Shown piece after piece: positions 10,734 to 19,760 of a stretch of 64,000 bases of DNA. The notes below the pieces were generated by a model. The model saw only the letters and a list, made by a program, of their open reading frames with translations, was not told the origin of the DNA and made no database searches. The DNA lies in the NCBI RefSeq assembly GCF_023264855.1, contig NZ_JAHFUW010000008.1:1-64000 (forward strand), given 5' to 3'. Position numbers and translations under genes: made by a program. The first letter of the stretch is position 1, and each line of letters opens with the position of its first letter. The DNA comes from Herbiconiux sp. Lineage in GTDB: Bacteria > Actinomycetota > Actinomycetes > Actinomycetales > Microbacteriaceae.

Positions 10734-10739
10734 ATTCTA
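10734..10739 (-). promoter_or_regulatory. -10 element of crgA (leaderless type)
   Basis: TAGAAT on the minus strand, 7 bases before the crgA ATG. No Shine-Dalgarno lies between, so transcription is predicted to start at or next to the start codon. Confidence 0.5.
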
Positions 10740-10828
10740 ACGGGCTTTGCCTATGCGTTCTCCACCGGTTCTCCACAGGCTGAGCACTCGGGGCCGTCGC
10801 ACAGGCATTACCTTTTAGGATGGTGAGC

Positions 10829-11644
10829 ATGAGCGAGCCGTCCGCCCCGCACGACGCCGTGCCCGAACAGCTCCCGATGCGTCCGCGCCGCCGCAAGCGC
10901 AGCCCGGTCTCAAAAGCCATCGGCGTGTTCGGTGAACTGCTGATCACGGCCGGTGTGCTGGTGCTGCTGTTCCTCGGCTGGCAGTTCTCGCTGAACGGCA
11001 TCATGCTGAACAACCAGCAGGCCTCCGAGGCCGGATCGCTGTCGCAGAACTGGGCGGCCGAGTCGCCGACGGCGGCACCGGTCCCCAGCGCGAGCGCCGG
11101 CGCCGAGCCGGCGGGCACGTTCCTCTACGGCGAACCGCCGGCCGGCGGTTCCGAGCCGGGCACCGGCGACGACTTCGCAGTGATGTACGTTCCGCGCTTC
11201 GGCAGCGACTTCAAGAAGACCATCGCCGAAGGCGTCGATCCGAAGACCGTGCTGAACAACGGCGGGGCGGGGCATTACGTCACCACCCAGATGCCCGGGC
11301 AGGTGGGCAACTTCGCCATCGCCGCGCACCGCGACGGCTGGGGCAGCCCCTTCCTCAAGATCAACGAGCTGCAGCTCGGCGACCCCATCTATGTCGAGAC
11401 CCAAGACGGCTGGTACACCTACACCTACCGCAGCTCCGAGTACGTCACGCCCTACGGTGTCGGCGTGATCGACGCGGTTCCCCAGGTGCCGGATGCCACG
11501 GCCGCCGACCGCATCATCACCCTCACCAGCTGCAACCCGCTCTACATCGCCTCGGAGCGCATCATCGCCTACGGCGTGCTGACCGACTGGACACCGCGAT
11601 CGGCCGGCGCACCCGCCGCCATCGCCGGACTCGTGGGGGCCTAG
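10829..11644 (+). CDS. Class E sortase
   Basis: 271 aa. ATG 10829 is chosen over ATG 10820 because AGGA lies 8 bases before it. Topology: a basic cytoplasmic tail, one membrane helix at about residues 31-52, then the extracellular sortase domain. The catalytic residues are visible: His167 in IAAHRDGWG, Cys235 in TLTSC, and an Arg in ASERIIAYG. TLTSC and the actinobacterial setting indicate class E, whose members cleave LAxTG signals and join proteins to peptidoglycan. A plausible substrate with LAHTG is encoded at 25218-26426. The small membrane gene 3 bases downstream and trpG follow in the same direction. Confidence 0.93.
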   Translation: MSEPSAPHDAVPEQLPMRPRRRKRSPVSKAIGVFGELLITAGVLVLLFLGWQFSLNGIMLNNQQASEAGSLSQNWAAESPTAAPVPSASAGAEPAGTFLYGEPPAGGSEPGTGDDFAVMYVPRFGSDFKKTIAEGVDPKTVLNNGGAGHYVTTQMPGQVGNFAIAAHRDGWGSPFLKINELQLGDPIYVETQDGWYTYTYRSSEYVTPYGVGVIDAVPQVPDATAADRIITLTSCNPLYIASERIIAYGVLTDWTPRSAGAPAAIAGLVGA

Positions 11645-11647
11645 ACC

Positions 11648-11809
11648 ATGTACGCAGCCTTGTGGCGCATCCTGCCCGGACCTCTCTGGGTGCGCATCCT
11701 CATCGTCGTTGTGCTGGTCGTGGCCGTGCTCTACGCACTGGCGTTCTGGGTGTTCCCCTGGATCGACGATTTGACCGCTCCGACGCAGGATGTCACGGTG
11801 GACCAATGA
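11648..11809 (+). CDS. 53-aa single-pass membrane microprotein
   Basis: ATG 11648 comes 3 bases after the sortase stop, and the stop overlaps the trpG ATG by 4 bases (ATGA), so both junctions suggest coupled translation. The product begins MYAALWRILPG, has one hydrophobic helix at about residues 15-38 (rich in Val/Leu/Ile, ending in FWVFPW), and an acidic polar tail. There is no signal-peptide cleavage site. I do not recognise a family. Its place between a sortase and trpG suggests a partner of the sortase, but this is inference from position. Confidence 0.75.
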   Translation: MYAALWRILPGPLWVRILIVVVLVVAVLYALAFWVFPWIDDLTAPTQDVTVDQ

Positions 11810-12450
11810 CCCGCGTTCTCGTGATCGACAACTACGACAGCTTCGTCTACACGCTGAACGGCTACCTCCAGCAGCTCGGCGCCGAGACCGTCGTGGTGCG
11901 CAACGATGCGTTCGACTCCGCCGACGCCGCCGAGACCATCGCCGAGTACGACGCGGTGCTGCTCTCGCCCGGCCCCGGCAAGCCGTCGGAGGCCGGGGTG
12001 TCCATCTCCGTCGTGTTCGCGGCGCTCGAGGCGCAGAAACCTCTGCTCGGCGTGTGCCTCGGCCACCAGGCGATCGCCGAGGCGATGGGCGCCACGGTCA
12101 CGAACGCCGAAGAGCTCATGCACGGCAAGACCTCGGTCATCCGGCACGACGACAGCCCGTTCTACGACGGGGTTCCCGACGGCTTCACCGCCACCCGTTA
12201 CCACTCGCTCGCGGTGGTCGACGGCACGGTGCCCGACACGCTCGTGGTGACGGCACGCACCGAAGGCGGCGTCATCATGGGCCTGCGTCATGCCGAAGCC
12301 CCTGTCTACGGCGTGCAGTTCCACCCAGAGTCGGTGCTCACCGAGGGCGGCTACCGGATGCTCGGCAACTGGCTGGCCACCGCCGGGCTCGACGACGCCC
12401 CCGCGAAGGCCGCCACACTCAACCCGCTGCTGCGCACCGCCCAGGCCTAG
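11806..12450 (+). CDS. trpG: Anthranilate/p-aminobenzoate synthase amidotransferase (TrpG/PabA)
   Basis: 214 aa class I glutamine amidotransferase that releases ammonia from glutamine for an anthranilate or 4-amino-4-deoxychorismate synthase partner. The family motifs are present: DNYDSFVYTL at the N-terminus, SPGPGKPSEAG, nucleophile Cys84 in GVCLGHQ, and His173 and Glu175 in FHPESVLT. The partner component I is not in the window, so the tryptophan and folate roles cannot be told apart; Rv0013 at the same locus in Mycobacterium is named trpG. The start overlaps the microprotein gene by 4 bases. Its stop shares the bases CTAG with the convergent gene's stop. Confidence 0.93.
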   Translation: MTRVLVIDNYDSFVYTLNGYLQQLGAETVVVRNDAFDSADAAETIAEYDAVLLSPGPGKPSEAGVSISVVFAALEAQKPLLGVCLGHQAIAEAMGATVTNAEELMHGKTSVIRHDDSPFYDGVPDGFTATRYHSLAVVDGTVPDTLVVTARTEGGVIMGLRHAEAPVYGVQFHPESVLTEGGYRMLGNWLATAGLDDAPAKAATLNPLLRTAQA

Positions 12451-13346
12451 CCGTCCGTACCGGCAGGCCGTGCCGGTCCGGTGACGGTCGCCACGATCTC
12501 GTCGAGCGTGCGCCCGAAGGCGAAACGGTACCAAGCCACGGCATCCTCGCCGGAGAGCTGAGCGACGAAGCCGTCGTCGCCGGTAGCCGACCAGCGCTCT
12601 CGCCCGGGCGGCCAGGACGTCATCGGCCGCAGTGGCGGTCCCTGATCCGGCGTCGGAAGGGGCAGCCGAGGAAGCGCGTTCCTCTCCCGCTCGCGTGAGC
12701 CGACGGCAGCCGTGAGCCAGAGCTCGGCGAAGGAACTCGGGCGGAGGTTCGCGATGGGTCCCGGGTTCTCCCCGTGGTGGACGAGCGTCATCGTGTCCGA
12801 ACGGACGACGATCCATCGCTCGCCGTGGGCGTCGAGTCGACAGCGCGTGTCCGAATGCAGATCGATCTTCGCGCCGAGGCGCTCGAGCGCCTCGATGCAG
12901 GCGGACGACAACAGCTTCTGGGGAACATCACGTTCGCGCCGGCGTTGCTCCTGCTCGAGACGCTCGGCGGCGAGCGGCGCGTACTCCGCACTCAGGGCCT
13001 CGCGATCGGCCGCAGCTCCCGCGGCCAGCCGCTCGTGCAGCCACTGCGGGTCGATCTGCAGGAAGTAACGGAAGACCACCGGCAGCGGAGACCTGCGTGC
13101 CTGCAGTCGGCGGTTCTCGACCAGCAGCCTCACGCCGTGGTCCGTCGACCACACCGCGGACACGATGCCGTCGACGACCGCGACCCAGGACCATCCGCGG
13201 CTGCGGATCTCCGGATGCGTCGCCTCGAGCACCTCGGCGAGGGGCGTGCGGTTCCTGAACGACCGGCGATACGCGTGCGACGACATGTCGTCGCCCATCG
13301 CAACGCTGTCGCGATCGACGTCGACGAGAAGACGAGCACCGAGCAT
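12447..13346 (-). CDS. Hypothetical protein between trpG and pknB
   Basis: About 299 aa if it starts at ATG 13346; the frame is open further upstream but would overlap pknB. No strong ribosome site is seen, so the start is uncertain (ATG codons near 13304 and 13289 are alternatives). The protein is rich in Arg and Trp and has no membrane helix or signal peptide. Mid-protein it has an Arg/Glu-rich helical stretch (EQEQRRRERD), and the C-terminal part contains GFVAQLSGEDAVAWYRFAFG. I do not recognise a family. It lies downstream of pknB in the same direction and may be read through from the kinase operon. It is absent from the block as known in Mycobacterium. Confidence 0.62.
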   Translation of the reverse strand: MLGARLLVDVDRDSVAMGDDMSSHAYRRSFRNRTPLAEVLEATHPEIRSRGWSWVAVVDGIVSAVWSTDHGVRLLVENRRLQARRSPLPVVFRYFLQIDPQWLHERLAAGAAADREALSAEYAPLAAERLEQEQRRRERDVPQKLLSSACIEALERLGAKIDLHSDTRCRLDAHGERWIVVRSDTMTLVHHGENPGPIANLRPSSFAELWLTAAVGSRERERNALPRLPLPTPDQGPPLRPMTSWPPGRERWSATGDDGFVAQLSGEDAVAWYRFAFGRTLDEIVATVTGPARPAGTDG

Positions 13347-13375
13347 GGCGACGATGCCGTCCGGTCGAGGCCGGC

Positions 13376-15076
13376 TCAGGTGCCGGTGCAGTAGGTGAGG
13401 CTGATCTCGGACTTCTGCAGAGCGTCGCCGGCGGCGATCGACTGCCGCGTCACCGGGTTGTCGGCCTGCGCCTTGCATCCCGGATCGGCCACCCAGGTCA
13501 CCGTGAGCAGGCTGTTCTGCAGCTCGTTGTTCGCATCGGCGATCGGCTTGCCGGTGACATCCGGAACATCGACCAGCCCGCTGGAGACGATGATGTTGAT
13601 CGTGTCGCCCGCAAAGGCCTGGCTACCGCTCTCGGGGTCGGTGCGGATGACGGAGTCGACCGGTGCGTCTTTCGAATTCTCTTTGATGGTCTGCCCGACG
13701 GTCAGCCGAGCCGCCGTGATGGCCGCCGTGGCATCGGCCACACTCTTGCCCGAGAGGCTCGGGATCGCCACCGCCTCCTTGCCCTTGGAGACCTGCACCT
13801 CGATGACCGTGCCGGGGCTCACGATCGTGCCGGAGGCCGGATCGGTCTCGACGACCTGCCCCTCGGGGATGCTGTCGCTGAACACCTCGAAGCGGGCGGT
13901 CACCAGATCGAGCTGCTGCAGCGTCGCATCCGCCGCCTCGAAGGTCTGACCCGTGACGGTCGGGATCTGCCTCGAGGTGTCGGGCAGAGCGCTCGTCGGC
14001 TGCAGGGTGAGCACCCAGAACACGATGGCCACGAGGATGACGGCGACCGAGGCGATGCCGGCCCAGATCCACACCACGGGCGGGCGGGACTGCGTGCGCA
14101 CGGTGTACTCGTCGTCGCCGGCGAGCTGGGTGAGGGCGGACTCGTTGCCCTGCGCGAGGCTCGGTGGGGCGCCGAACAGGGAGGACTGGAAGTCGTCGGC
14201 CGGCAGGCGCTTGGACGGGATCTTGCCGGCGCCCGCCACCTCGAGGTCGGCGCGGAACTCGACGGCGCTCTGGAATCGGGCGAAGCGGTCTTTGGCGAGG
14301 GCGTGCAGCACGACCTGGTCGATCGCCGGCGAGACCAAGGGATTGATGCTCGACGGGGCGACCGGCATCTCGCTGACGTGCTGGTAGGCGACCGCCACCG
14401 GGGTCTCGCCCTTGAACGGGGGCTCCCCGGTGAGCATCTCGAACAGCACCACGCCGGTGGAATAGAGGTCGGTGCGGGCGTCGACGGACTCCCCGCGCGC
14501 CTGCTCGGGCGAGAAGTACTGCGCCGTGCCGAGGATGGCGGTGGTCTGCGCGACCGTGGCCGAGGAGTCGGAGATGGCGCGGGCGATGCCGAAGTCCATC
14601 ACCTTGACCTGGCCGCCGTGGCTGACCATCACGTTGCCGGGCTTGATGTCGCGGTGCACGACGCCGGCTCGGTGCGAGTACTCCAGCGCCGTGAGGATGC
14701 CTTCGGTGATGCGGATGGCCTCGGCCGAGTCGACCGGCCCTTCGCGGATCAGGTCTTTGAGCAGCTTGCCCTCGACGAACTCCATCACGATGAAGGGAAC
14801 GATCCCTTCGAAGCCGCCGGCCTCGGCCACGCGCTCCTCGCCGGCGTCGAAGACCCGCACGATCGTCGGATGCGCCATCCGTGACGCCGCCTGCGCCTCC
14901 TGACGGAAGCGGGTGCGGAACACCGGGTCGCCGGCCAGCGACGACTTCAGCAGCTTGATGGCCACTTGGCGCCCCAGCCGCTCGTCGCGACCGGAGTACA
15001 CGTTCGACATCCCCCCGCGGCCGATGAGTTCGCCGAGGCGATACCTCCCGGCGAGGAGACGGTTGTCGTCGGTCAC
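13376..15076 (-). CDS. pknB: Serine/threonine protein kinase PknB with PASTA domains
   Basis: 566 aa receptor kinase, GTG start preceded by AGGAGC. Kinase domain at about 1-275: glycine loop GRGGMSN, Lys41 in VAIK, catalytic HRDIKPGN (Asp143), DFG at 161, activation segment with TVAQTTAILGTAQYFSPEQ. One membrane helix lies at about 333-353. Outside the cell are three PASTA modules (about 363-430, 431-497, 498-566), which bind muropeptides or lipid II in related proteins. PknB phosphorylates cell-wall and division proteins and is reversed by the PP2C phosphatase of the same operon. It is the last kinase of the operon, 97 bases after pknA. Confidence 0.97.
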   Translation of the reverse strand: MTDDNRLLAGRYRLGELIGRGGMSNVYSGRDERLGRQVAIKLLKSSLAGDPVFRTRFRQEAQAASRMAHPTIVRVFDAGEERVAEAGGFEGIVPFIVMEFVEGKLLKDLIREGPVDSAEAIRITEGILTALEYSHRAGVVHRDIKPGNVMVSHGGQVKVMDFGIARAISDSSATVAQTTAILGTAQYFSPEQARGESVDARTDLYSTGVVLFEMLTGEPPFKGETPVAVAYQHVSEMPVAPSSINPLVSPAIDQVVLHALAKDRFARFQSAVEFRADLEVAGAGKIPSKRLPADDFQSSLFGAPPSLAQGNESALTQLAGDDEYTVRTQSRPPVVWIWAGIASVAVILVAIVFWVLTLQPTSALPDTSRQIPTVTGQTFEAADATLQQLDLVTARFEVFSDSIPEGQVVETDPASGTIVSPGTVIEVQVSKGKEAVAIPSLSGKSVADATAAITAARLTVGQTIKENSKDAPVDSVIRTDPESGSQAFAGDTINIIVSSGLVDVPDVTGKPIADANNELQNSLLTVTWVADPGCKAQADNPVTRQSIAAGDALQKSEISLTYCTGT

Positions 15077-15173
15077 TGTTGCTGCTCCTGGATCGTGGGG
15101 ATGAGCCTCGGGTCGCTCGTCGTGGGAAGGGAAGGGGTGCGGTGGGGGTGCTGCCGGCCTCGAACGGTTCGGA

Positions 15174-16913
15174 TCAGTTGCCGTTTCCGGGGTCGGGGCT
15201 GGAACTGCTCGTGGGGCCGGCCACGGTGCTGAGGCTCAGCACCGGTGAGTTGCCGGAGGCCGACCCCGAGCAGCTCACGCTGTAGCTGATCTCGATCGGG
15301 GTTCCCGCAGCGTCGGCCGTGAAGCCCGCCGCGGTGCCGGACTGTGTCTGCAGCGTGGCGCCGGTGACGTTGACCGTGTATCCGTCGAGCGTGGTGCCCG
15401 ACGGGCAGCTGTAGGTGGTCCAGGTGACTTCGAAGCCCTCGCCGGCGATGACCGACTTGTCGGTGACGCCGCTACCGCCCGTGGGAGCGGTGGACGGGGA
15501 GGTCGGCACGATCACGTTGCCGTAGACGGTGAGGGTGATGGTGCTGTCCTTCGGCACGTTGCCGACAGGGGAGGCCTGGTAGACGAAGTCGACCTGGTCG
15601 GCCGAGGGAGCGGCGTTGCCGACCGCCCGGGCCGCGCTGAGACCCTTACCCGCGAGGATCGCGGCCGCCTCGTCGAAGGACTTGCCCTTCAGCTCGCCCT
15701 CCGAGATCGAGACCGTGGTGGCGCTCGGCGAAGGTGTCGGCGTGTTCGAGGTCGGCACGGGTGACGGCGCCGAACTCAAAGCCGGCGTGGTGGCCGGCGC
15801 CGCACCGTTGCCGCCCTGCAGAACGAGGGCGACGATGGTGCCGACGAGCACCAGGGCCAGGATGATGATCAGCACGATCAGCGGCCAGGTCCAGGGCGAG
15901 CGCTTCTTCGGCTCGTCCTCGGCCACCTCGGTGCCGGGCGGCGGGGGAACGGGCTGCGCGGATGCTGCGCCAGGGGCCTGCAAGACCGTGGTGGCCTGCG
16001 TGGCGCCCGCGGCCGGCATCAGCTGCGTGGCCATGGTGGGAGGGAGCGGTTCGTTGCCGAGCACGGCCGGCACGGCGGCCGCGGCCGAGGCGATGTCGCC
16101 GCGGCGCAGGGCCATCGCCGCGCGGGCGAGGTTGCCGGTGGAGGAGGGCCGGTCGGCCGGCTTCTTGGCGATGCAGGAGAGCACGAGGTTGCGCACCGGC
16201 TCGGCGACCGTGACCGGCAGCTCGGGCGGTGCCTCGTTGATCTGCGCCATGGCGATGGCCACCTGCGACTCCCCGGTGAAGGGGCGCTTGCCGGCGAGGC
16301 ACTCGTAGGCCACGATTCCGAGCGAGTAGATGTCGGTGGTGGGCGAGGCGGGCTGGCCGCTGGCCTGTTCTGGCGAGAGGTACTGCACCGTTCCCATCAC
16401 CTGACCGGTGGCCGTGAGCGGCACCTGGTCGGCGATCCGGGCGATGCCGAAGTCGGTGATCTTCACGCGGCCGTCGGGCGTGATCAGGAGGTTGCCCGGC
16501 TTGATGTCGCGGTGCACGAGCCCCGCGGCGTGCGCGGCCTGCAGGGCGAGCGCGGTCTGGGCCACGATGTCGAGCACGCGATCCGTCGACAGCACGTGCT
16601 CGCGCTCGAGGATGGTGGACAGTGCCTCGCCGGGCACGAGCTCCATCACGAGGTAGGCGCTGCCTTCTTCTTCGCCGTAGTCGAAGACGTTGGCGATGCC
16701 CTCGTGGTTGACGAGCGCGGCGTGACGGGCTTCGGCGCGGAAGCGCTCAAGGAAGCCCGGGTCGCCCAGGTACTCGTCTTTCAGGATCTTGATGGCGACG
16801 GTGCGCCCGATCACGAGGTCGGTGGCCTGCCAGACCTCGCCCATGCCGCCGATCGCGATCCGGCTCGAAAGCTCGTACCGGCCACCGAAGGTCACCCCTG
16901 CTGTGGGTCTCAT
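15174..16913 (-). CDS. pknA: Serine/threonine protein kinase PknA-like, with PASTA-like ectodomain
   Basis: 579 aa. Kinase domain at about 1-275: GGRYELSSRIAIGGMGEV, Lys42, HRDIKPGN with Asp136, DFG at 154 and TGQVMGTVQYLSPEQ. A Pro/Thr-rich juxtamembrane stretch leads to a helix near 345-370. The outside part begins with a Ser/Thr/Pro linker, then a PASTA-like repeat (GKSFDEAAAILAGKGL to PKDSTITLTVYG) and a Cys-containing tail with Gly/Ser/Pro repeats. Mycobacterial PknA lacks a PASTA domain, so this form is extended. The start codon overlaps the pbpA stop (ATGA), showing tight coupling. Confidence 0.94.
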   Translation of the reverse strand: MRPTAGVTFGGRYELSSRIAIGGMGEVWQATDLVIGRTVAIKILKDEYLGDPGFLERFRAEARHAALVNHEGIANVFDYGEEEGSAYLVMELVPGEALSTILEREHVLSTDRVLDIVAQTALALQAAHAAGLVHRDIKPGNLLITPDGRVKITDFGIARIADQVPLTATGQVMGTVQYLSPEQASGQPASPTTDIYSLGIVAYECLAGKRPFTGESQVAIAMAQINEAPPELPVTVAEPVRNLVLSCIAKKPADRPSSTGNLARAAMALRRGDIASAAAAVPAVLGNEPLPPTMATQLMPAAGATQATTVLQAPGAASAQPVPPPPGTEVAEDEPKKRSPWTWPLIVLIIILALVLVGTIVALVLQGGNGAAPATTPALSSAPSPVPTSNTPTPSPSATTVSISEGELKGKSFDEAAAILAGKGLSAARAVGNAAPSADQVDFVYQASPVGNVPKDSTITLTVYGNVIVPTSPSTAPTGGSGVTDKSVIAGEGFEVTWTTYSCPSGTTLDGYTVNVTGATLQTQSGTAAGFTADAAGTPIEISYSVSCSGSASGNSPVLSLSTVAGPTSSSSPDPGNGN

Positions 16914-18361
16914 TTACTCAGCACCGCCTCTAGTACTCGTTTTGCGATCGGTGCGGCCAATTCGTTGCCTGAACCGGATTGACCCAACCCACCACCATCT
17001 TCTACGACCACTGCGACGGCTACCCGAGGGTTGTCGGCGGGAGCAAAACCGGTGAACCACAGAGTGTAGGGATCGCCCTCCCCGTTCTCCGCCGTTCCGG
17101 TCTTACCGGCCACACTGACTCCGTCTATTCTTGCATTAGTCGCTGCGCCGGAATCGACTGCCTCGACCATCAGATCCGAAAGTGTCGAAGCTGTTATAGA
17201 AGTCAGCGGCGTGCCGAACTCCTTCGCTTCGAAGCCCTGCAGAAGGCTCAGATCCGGGGCCCGGATCTCGTCCACCAGGTTCGGGGTCATCAGCTTTCCT
17301 CCGTTCGCGACCGCGGCCGAGAGCATCGCGATCTGCAACGGCGTGGCCGTGTCGCTGCCCTGGCCGAAGGCCGAGAGCGCGAGCTGCGCGTCGTCGAGCC
17401 CGCGGGGGTACACGCTGGTCGAGACATCCATCGGCACCGACAGCTCGCTGCCGAAGCCGAACGCCTTCGCCATGTCGCCGAGCGCGCCCTCGCCCATCTC
17501 CACGCCGAGCTCGGCCATCGGGATGTTGCAGGAGAGCACGAAGGCGGTGCGGATGCTGACGCTCTCGCCGCCCCCGCAGGTTCCGCCCCCGGCATTGGAG
17601 ACCGTGGAGTCGCTGCCGGGCAGCGGCAGGCGCGCGAGGTTCGGCTCGGTGTGGTTCACGTCGAGGCCGGCGTTCTGCAGCGCCGCCGAGGTGGTGACGA
17701 TCTTGAAGGTCGAACCGGGAGGGTTGAGGTCGTTGATGGTCTTGTTGATCAGCGGATCGCCGTCGGCCGCGAGCAGCGTGTCGTAGGTGTCGAGCACTTG
17801 CTGCGTGTCGTGCACGGCGAGCGTGTTCGGGTCGTAGTCGGGCTTGGAGACCATGGCCAGGATGCGCCCGGTCGAGGGCTCGATCGCCACGACCGCGCCC
17901 TGGTAGCTGCCGAGCGCATCGTAGGCCGCCTGCTGCACCACCGGGTCGATGGTGAGCTCGACGGAGGCGCCCTGTGGGTTCTGACCGGTGACCAGGCGGT
18001 TGAGGTAGTCGAGGAACTGCGAGTTCGAGGTGCCGGAGAGGTAGTCGTTCATCGCCTGCTCGATCTGGCTCGAACCCTGACCCAGGGTGTAGTACCCGGT
18101 GACCGCGCTGTAGAGCGGCCCCTGCGGGTAGCTGCGCTGGTACTTGAACTCGTCGTTCGTGGGCACCGAGACGGCGATCGGCTGGCCGTCGACCAGGATC
18201 GGGCCGCGCTCGGTGTCGTAGCTGGCGTAGATGGTGCGGGCGTTCCGGGCGTCGCTCGCGAGGGCATCCGCCTGGAAGAACTGGATGATCGTGGTGGACA
18301 CGAGCAGGGTCAGGAACATCGCGAAGACCACGATGCTCACGCGTTTGAGTTCTCGGGTCAC
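16910..18361 (-). CDS. pbpA: Class B penicillin-binding protein (PbpA)
   Basis: 483 aa, GTG start 4 bases after the rodA stop. A single N-terminal anchor helix (about 8-28) is followed by a short dimerisation region and the transpeptidase domain, with the three active-site motifs in order: Ser217-Thr-Phe-Lys220, Ser277-Cys-Asn279 and Lys420-Thr-Gly. It cross-links peptidoglycan peptides on the outer face of the membrane and is the partner of the RodA glycan polymerase encoded just upstream. The gene order rodA-pbpA-pknA-pknB is the classical one for Actinobacteria. Confidence 0.97.
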   Translation of the reverse strand: MTRELKRVSIVVFAMFLTLLVSTTIIQFFQADALASDARNARTIYASYDTERGPILVDGQPIAVSVPTNDEFKYQRSYPQGPLYSAVTGYYTLGQGSSQIEQAMNDYLSGTSNSQFLDYLNRLVTGQNPQGASVELTIDPVVQQAAYDALGSYQGAVVAIEPSTGRILAMVSKPDYDPNTLAVHDTQQVLDTYDTLLAADGDPLINKTINDLNPPGSTFKIVTTSAALQNAGLDVNHTEPNLARLPLPGSDSTVSNAGGGTCGGGESVSIRTAFVLSCNIPMAELGVEMGEGALGDMAKAFGFGSELSVPMDVSTSVYPRGLDDAQLALSAFGQGSDTATPLQIAMLSAAVANGGKLMTPNLVDEIRAPDLSLLQGFEAKEFGTPLTSITASTLSDLMVEAVDSGAATNARIDGVSVAGKTGTAENGEGDPYTLWFTGFAPADNPRVAVAVVVEDGGGLGQSGSGNELAAPIAKRVLEAVLSK

Positions 18362-18365
18362 GGCT

Positions 18366-19760
18366 CTAGATCACCAGCCTTGGCTGATTGCGGACTGTGT
18401 CCGACAGGCGCAGCAGCAGCGCGACGATGATCCAGTTGGCCACCAGCGACGATCCGCCGGCCGCCATGAACGGCGCCGTGAGGCCGGTCAGCGGGATGAC
18501 GCGGGTGACTCCGCCGATCACGATGAAGCACTGCAGCGCCACCGTGAACGAGAGGCCGACACCGAGCAGCCGGCCGAAGTCGTCTTGCCCGGCGAAGCTG
18601 ATCCGGAACCCGCGCGAGATGAACAGCAGGTAGAGCGCCAGGATGGCGAACATGCCCGCGAGGCCGAGCTCTTCGCCGAGCGAGGCGATGATGTAGTCGC
18701 TCTGCGCGAGCGGGGTGATGTCGGGCCGGCCCTCGCCGAGCCCCGTGCCGATGAGGCCGCCGTTGGCCAGGCCGAACAAGCCCTGCACGAGCTGGTAGCT
18801 ACCGCCGTCGGCGTCGTAGATGGCGGGGTTCAGCGCATCCAGCCAGTTCGTGAAGCGGTCGTTGACGTACACCAGCACCTGACCCGCGATCACGGCACCC
18901 GCGAGGAAGAGCCCGACGCCGAGCACCACCCAGCTGGCGCGGCCGGTGGAGACGTAGATCATCACCACGAACAGGCCGAAGTAGAGCAGGGCCGTGCCGA
19001 GGTCGCGCTGGAAGATGATGATCGACATCGAGAGCGCCCAGAGAACCAGGATCGGCCCGAGGTCGCGGGCCCGCGGGAACCGCATGCCGAGGAATTTGGT
19101 GCCGACCATCGAGAGGCTGTCGCGGCGGGAGACGAGGTAGCCGGCGAAGAACACGGCGAGGGCGATCTTCGCCACCTCACCGGGCTGGAACGAGAACTGG
19201 CCGACGTGGATCCACACCCGGGCGCCGTTGATCTCCTGGCCGATCACCGGCAGCATCGGCAGCAGCAGGAGCAGGGCGGCCACCAGCATGGCGAGGTAGG
19301 TGTAGCGCTGCAGCACCCGGTGATTCCGGATGACGACGATCACCACGAGGGCCAGCGCGATGGCCAGGCCGCTCCAGACGACCTGGCGCACGGCCGTGCT
19401 CTCCCAGCCGGTGAGCTTCTCGGCGATGTCGATGCGGTAGATCATCGCGATGCCGATGCCGTTCATCAGCGCCGCGATCGGCAGGATGAACGGATCGGCG
19501 TTCGTGGCCACGAATCGCAGGGCGACGTGCATGCCGAGCACCAGCACCGCGAGGCCGGCGCCGAGCGTGAACACGGTCATGTCGGCGTAGCCGAGTGCGC
19601 CGAACTGCACCAGCACCACGGCGAAGGCGTTCACGGCGCAGACGAACAGCAGCAGGAACAGCTCGAGATTGCGCAGCTTCTGCGGCACCCGGATGCGCCG
19701 GATGCCCCGGCCCGGTGTGGCGGAGGCGGGTTCGGCGGCGGGGGCGACCGCGTTCGTCAC
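18366..19760 (-). CDS. rodA: RodA/FtsW-family peptidoglycan glycosyltransferase
   Basis: 464 aa SEDS protein. The GTG start at 19760 overlaps the stop of the phosphatase gene (GTGA), and residues before it in the longer open frame are a shadow of that gene. A basic, Pro/Ala-rich tail of about 45 residues precedes roughly ten to twelve membrane helices. The conserved SEDS features are seen: QPGEVAKIALAVF, FQRDLGTALLYF, and SDYIIASLGEELGLAG. SEDS enzymes polymerise lipid II into glycan strands together with a class B PBP, here pbpA, 4 bases downstream. Confidence 0.96.
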   Translation of the reverse strand: MTNAVAPAAEPASATPGRGIRRIRVPQKLRNLELFLLLFVCAVNAFAVVLVQFGALGYADMTVFTLGAGLAVLVLGMHVALRFVATNADPFILPIAALMNGIGIAMIYRIDIAEKLTGWESTAVRQVVWSGLAIALALVVIVVIRNHRVLQRYTYLAMLVAALLLLLPMLPVIGQEINGARVWIHVGQFSFQPGEVAKIALAVFFAGYLVSRRDSLSMVGTKFLGMRFPRARDLGPILVLWALSMSIIIFQRDLGTALLYFGLFVVMIYVSTGRASWVVLGVGLFLAGAVIAGQVLVYVNDRFTNWLDALNPAIYDADGGSYQLVQGLFGLANGGLIGTGLGEGRPDITPLAQSDYIIASLGEELGLAGMFAILALYLLFISRGFRISFAGQDDFGRLLGVGLSFTVALQCFIVIGGVTRVIPLTGLTAPFMAAGGSSLVANWIIVALLLRLSDTVRNQPRLVI

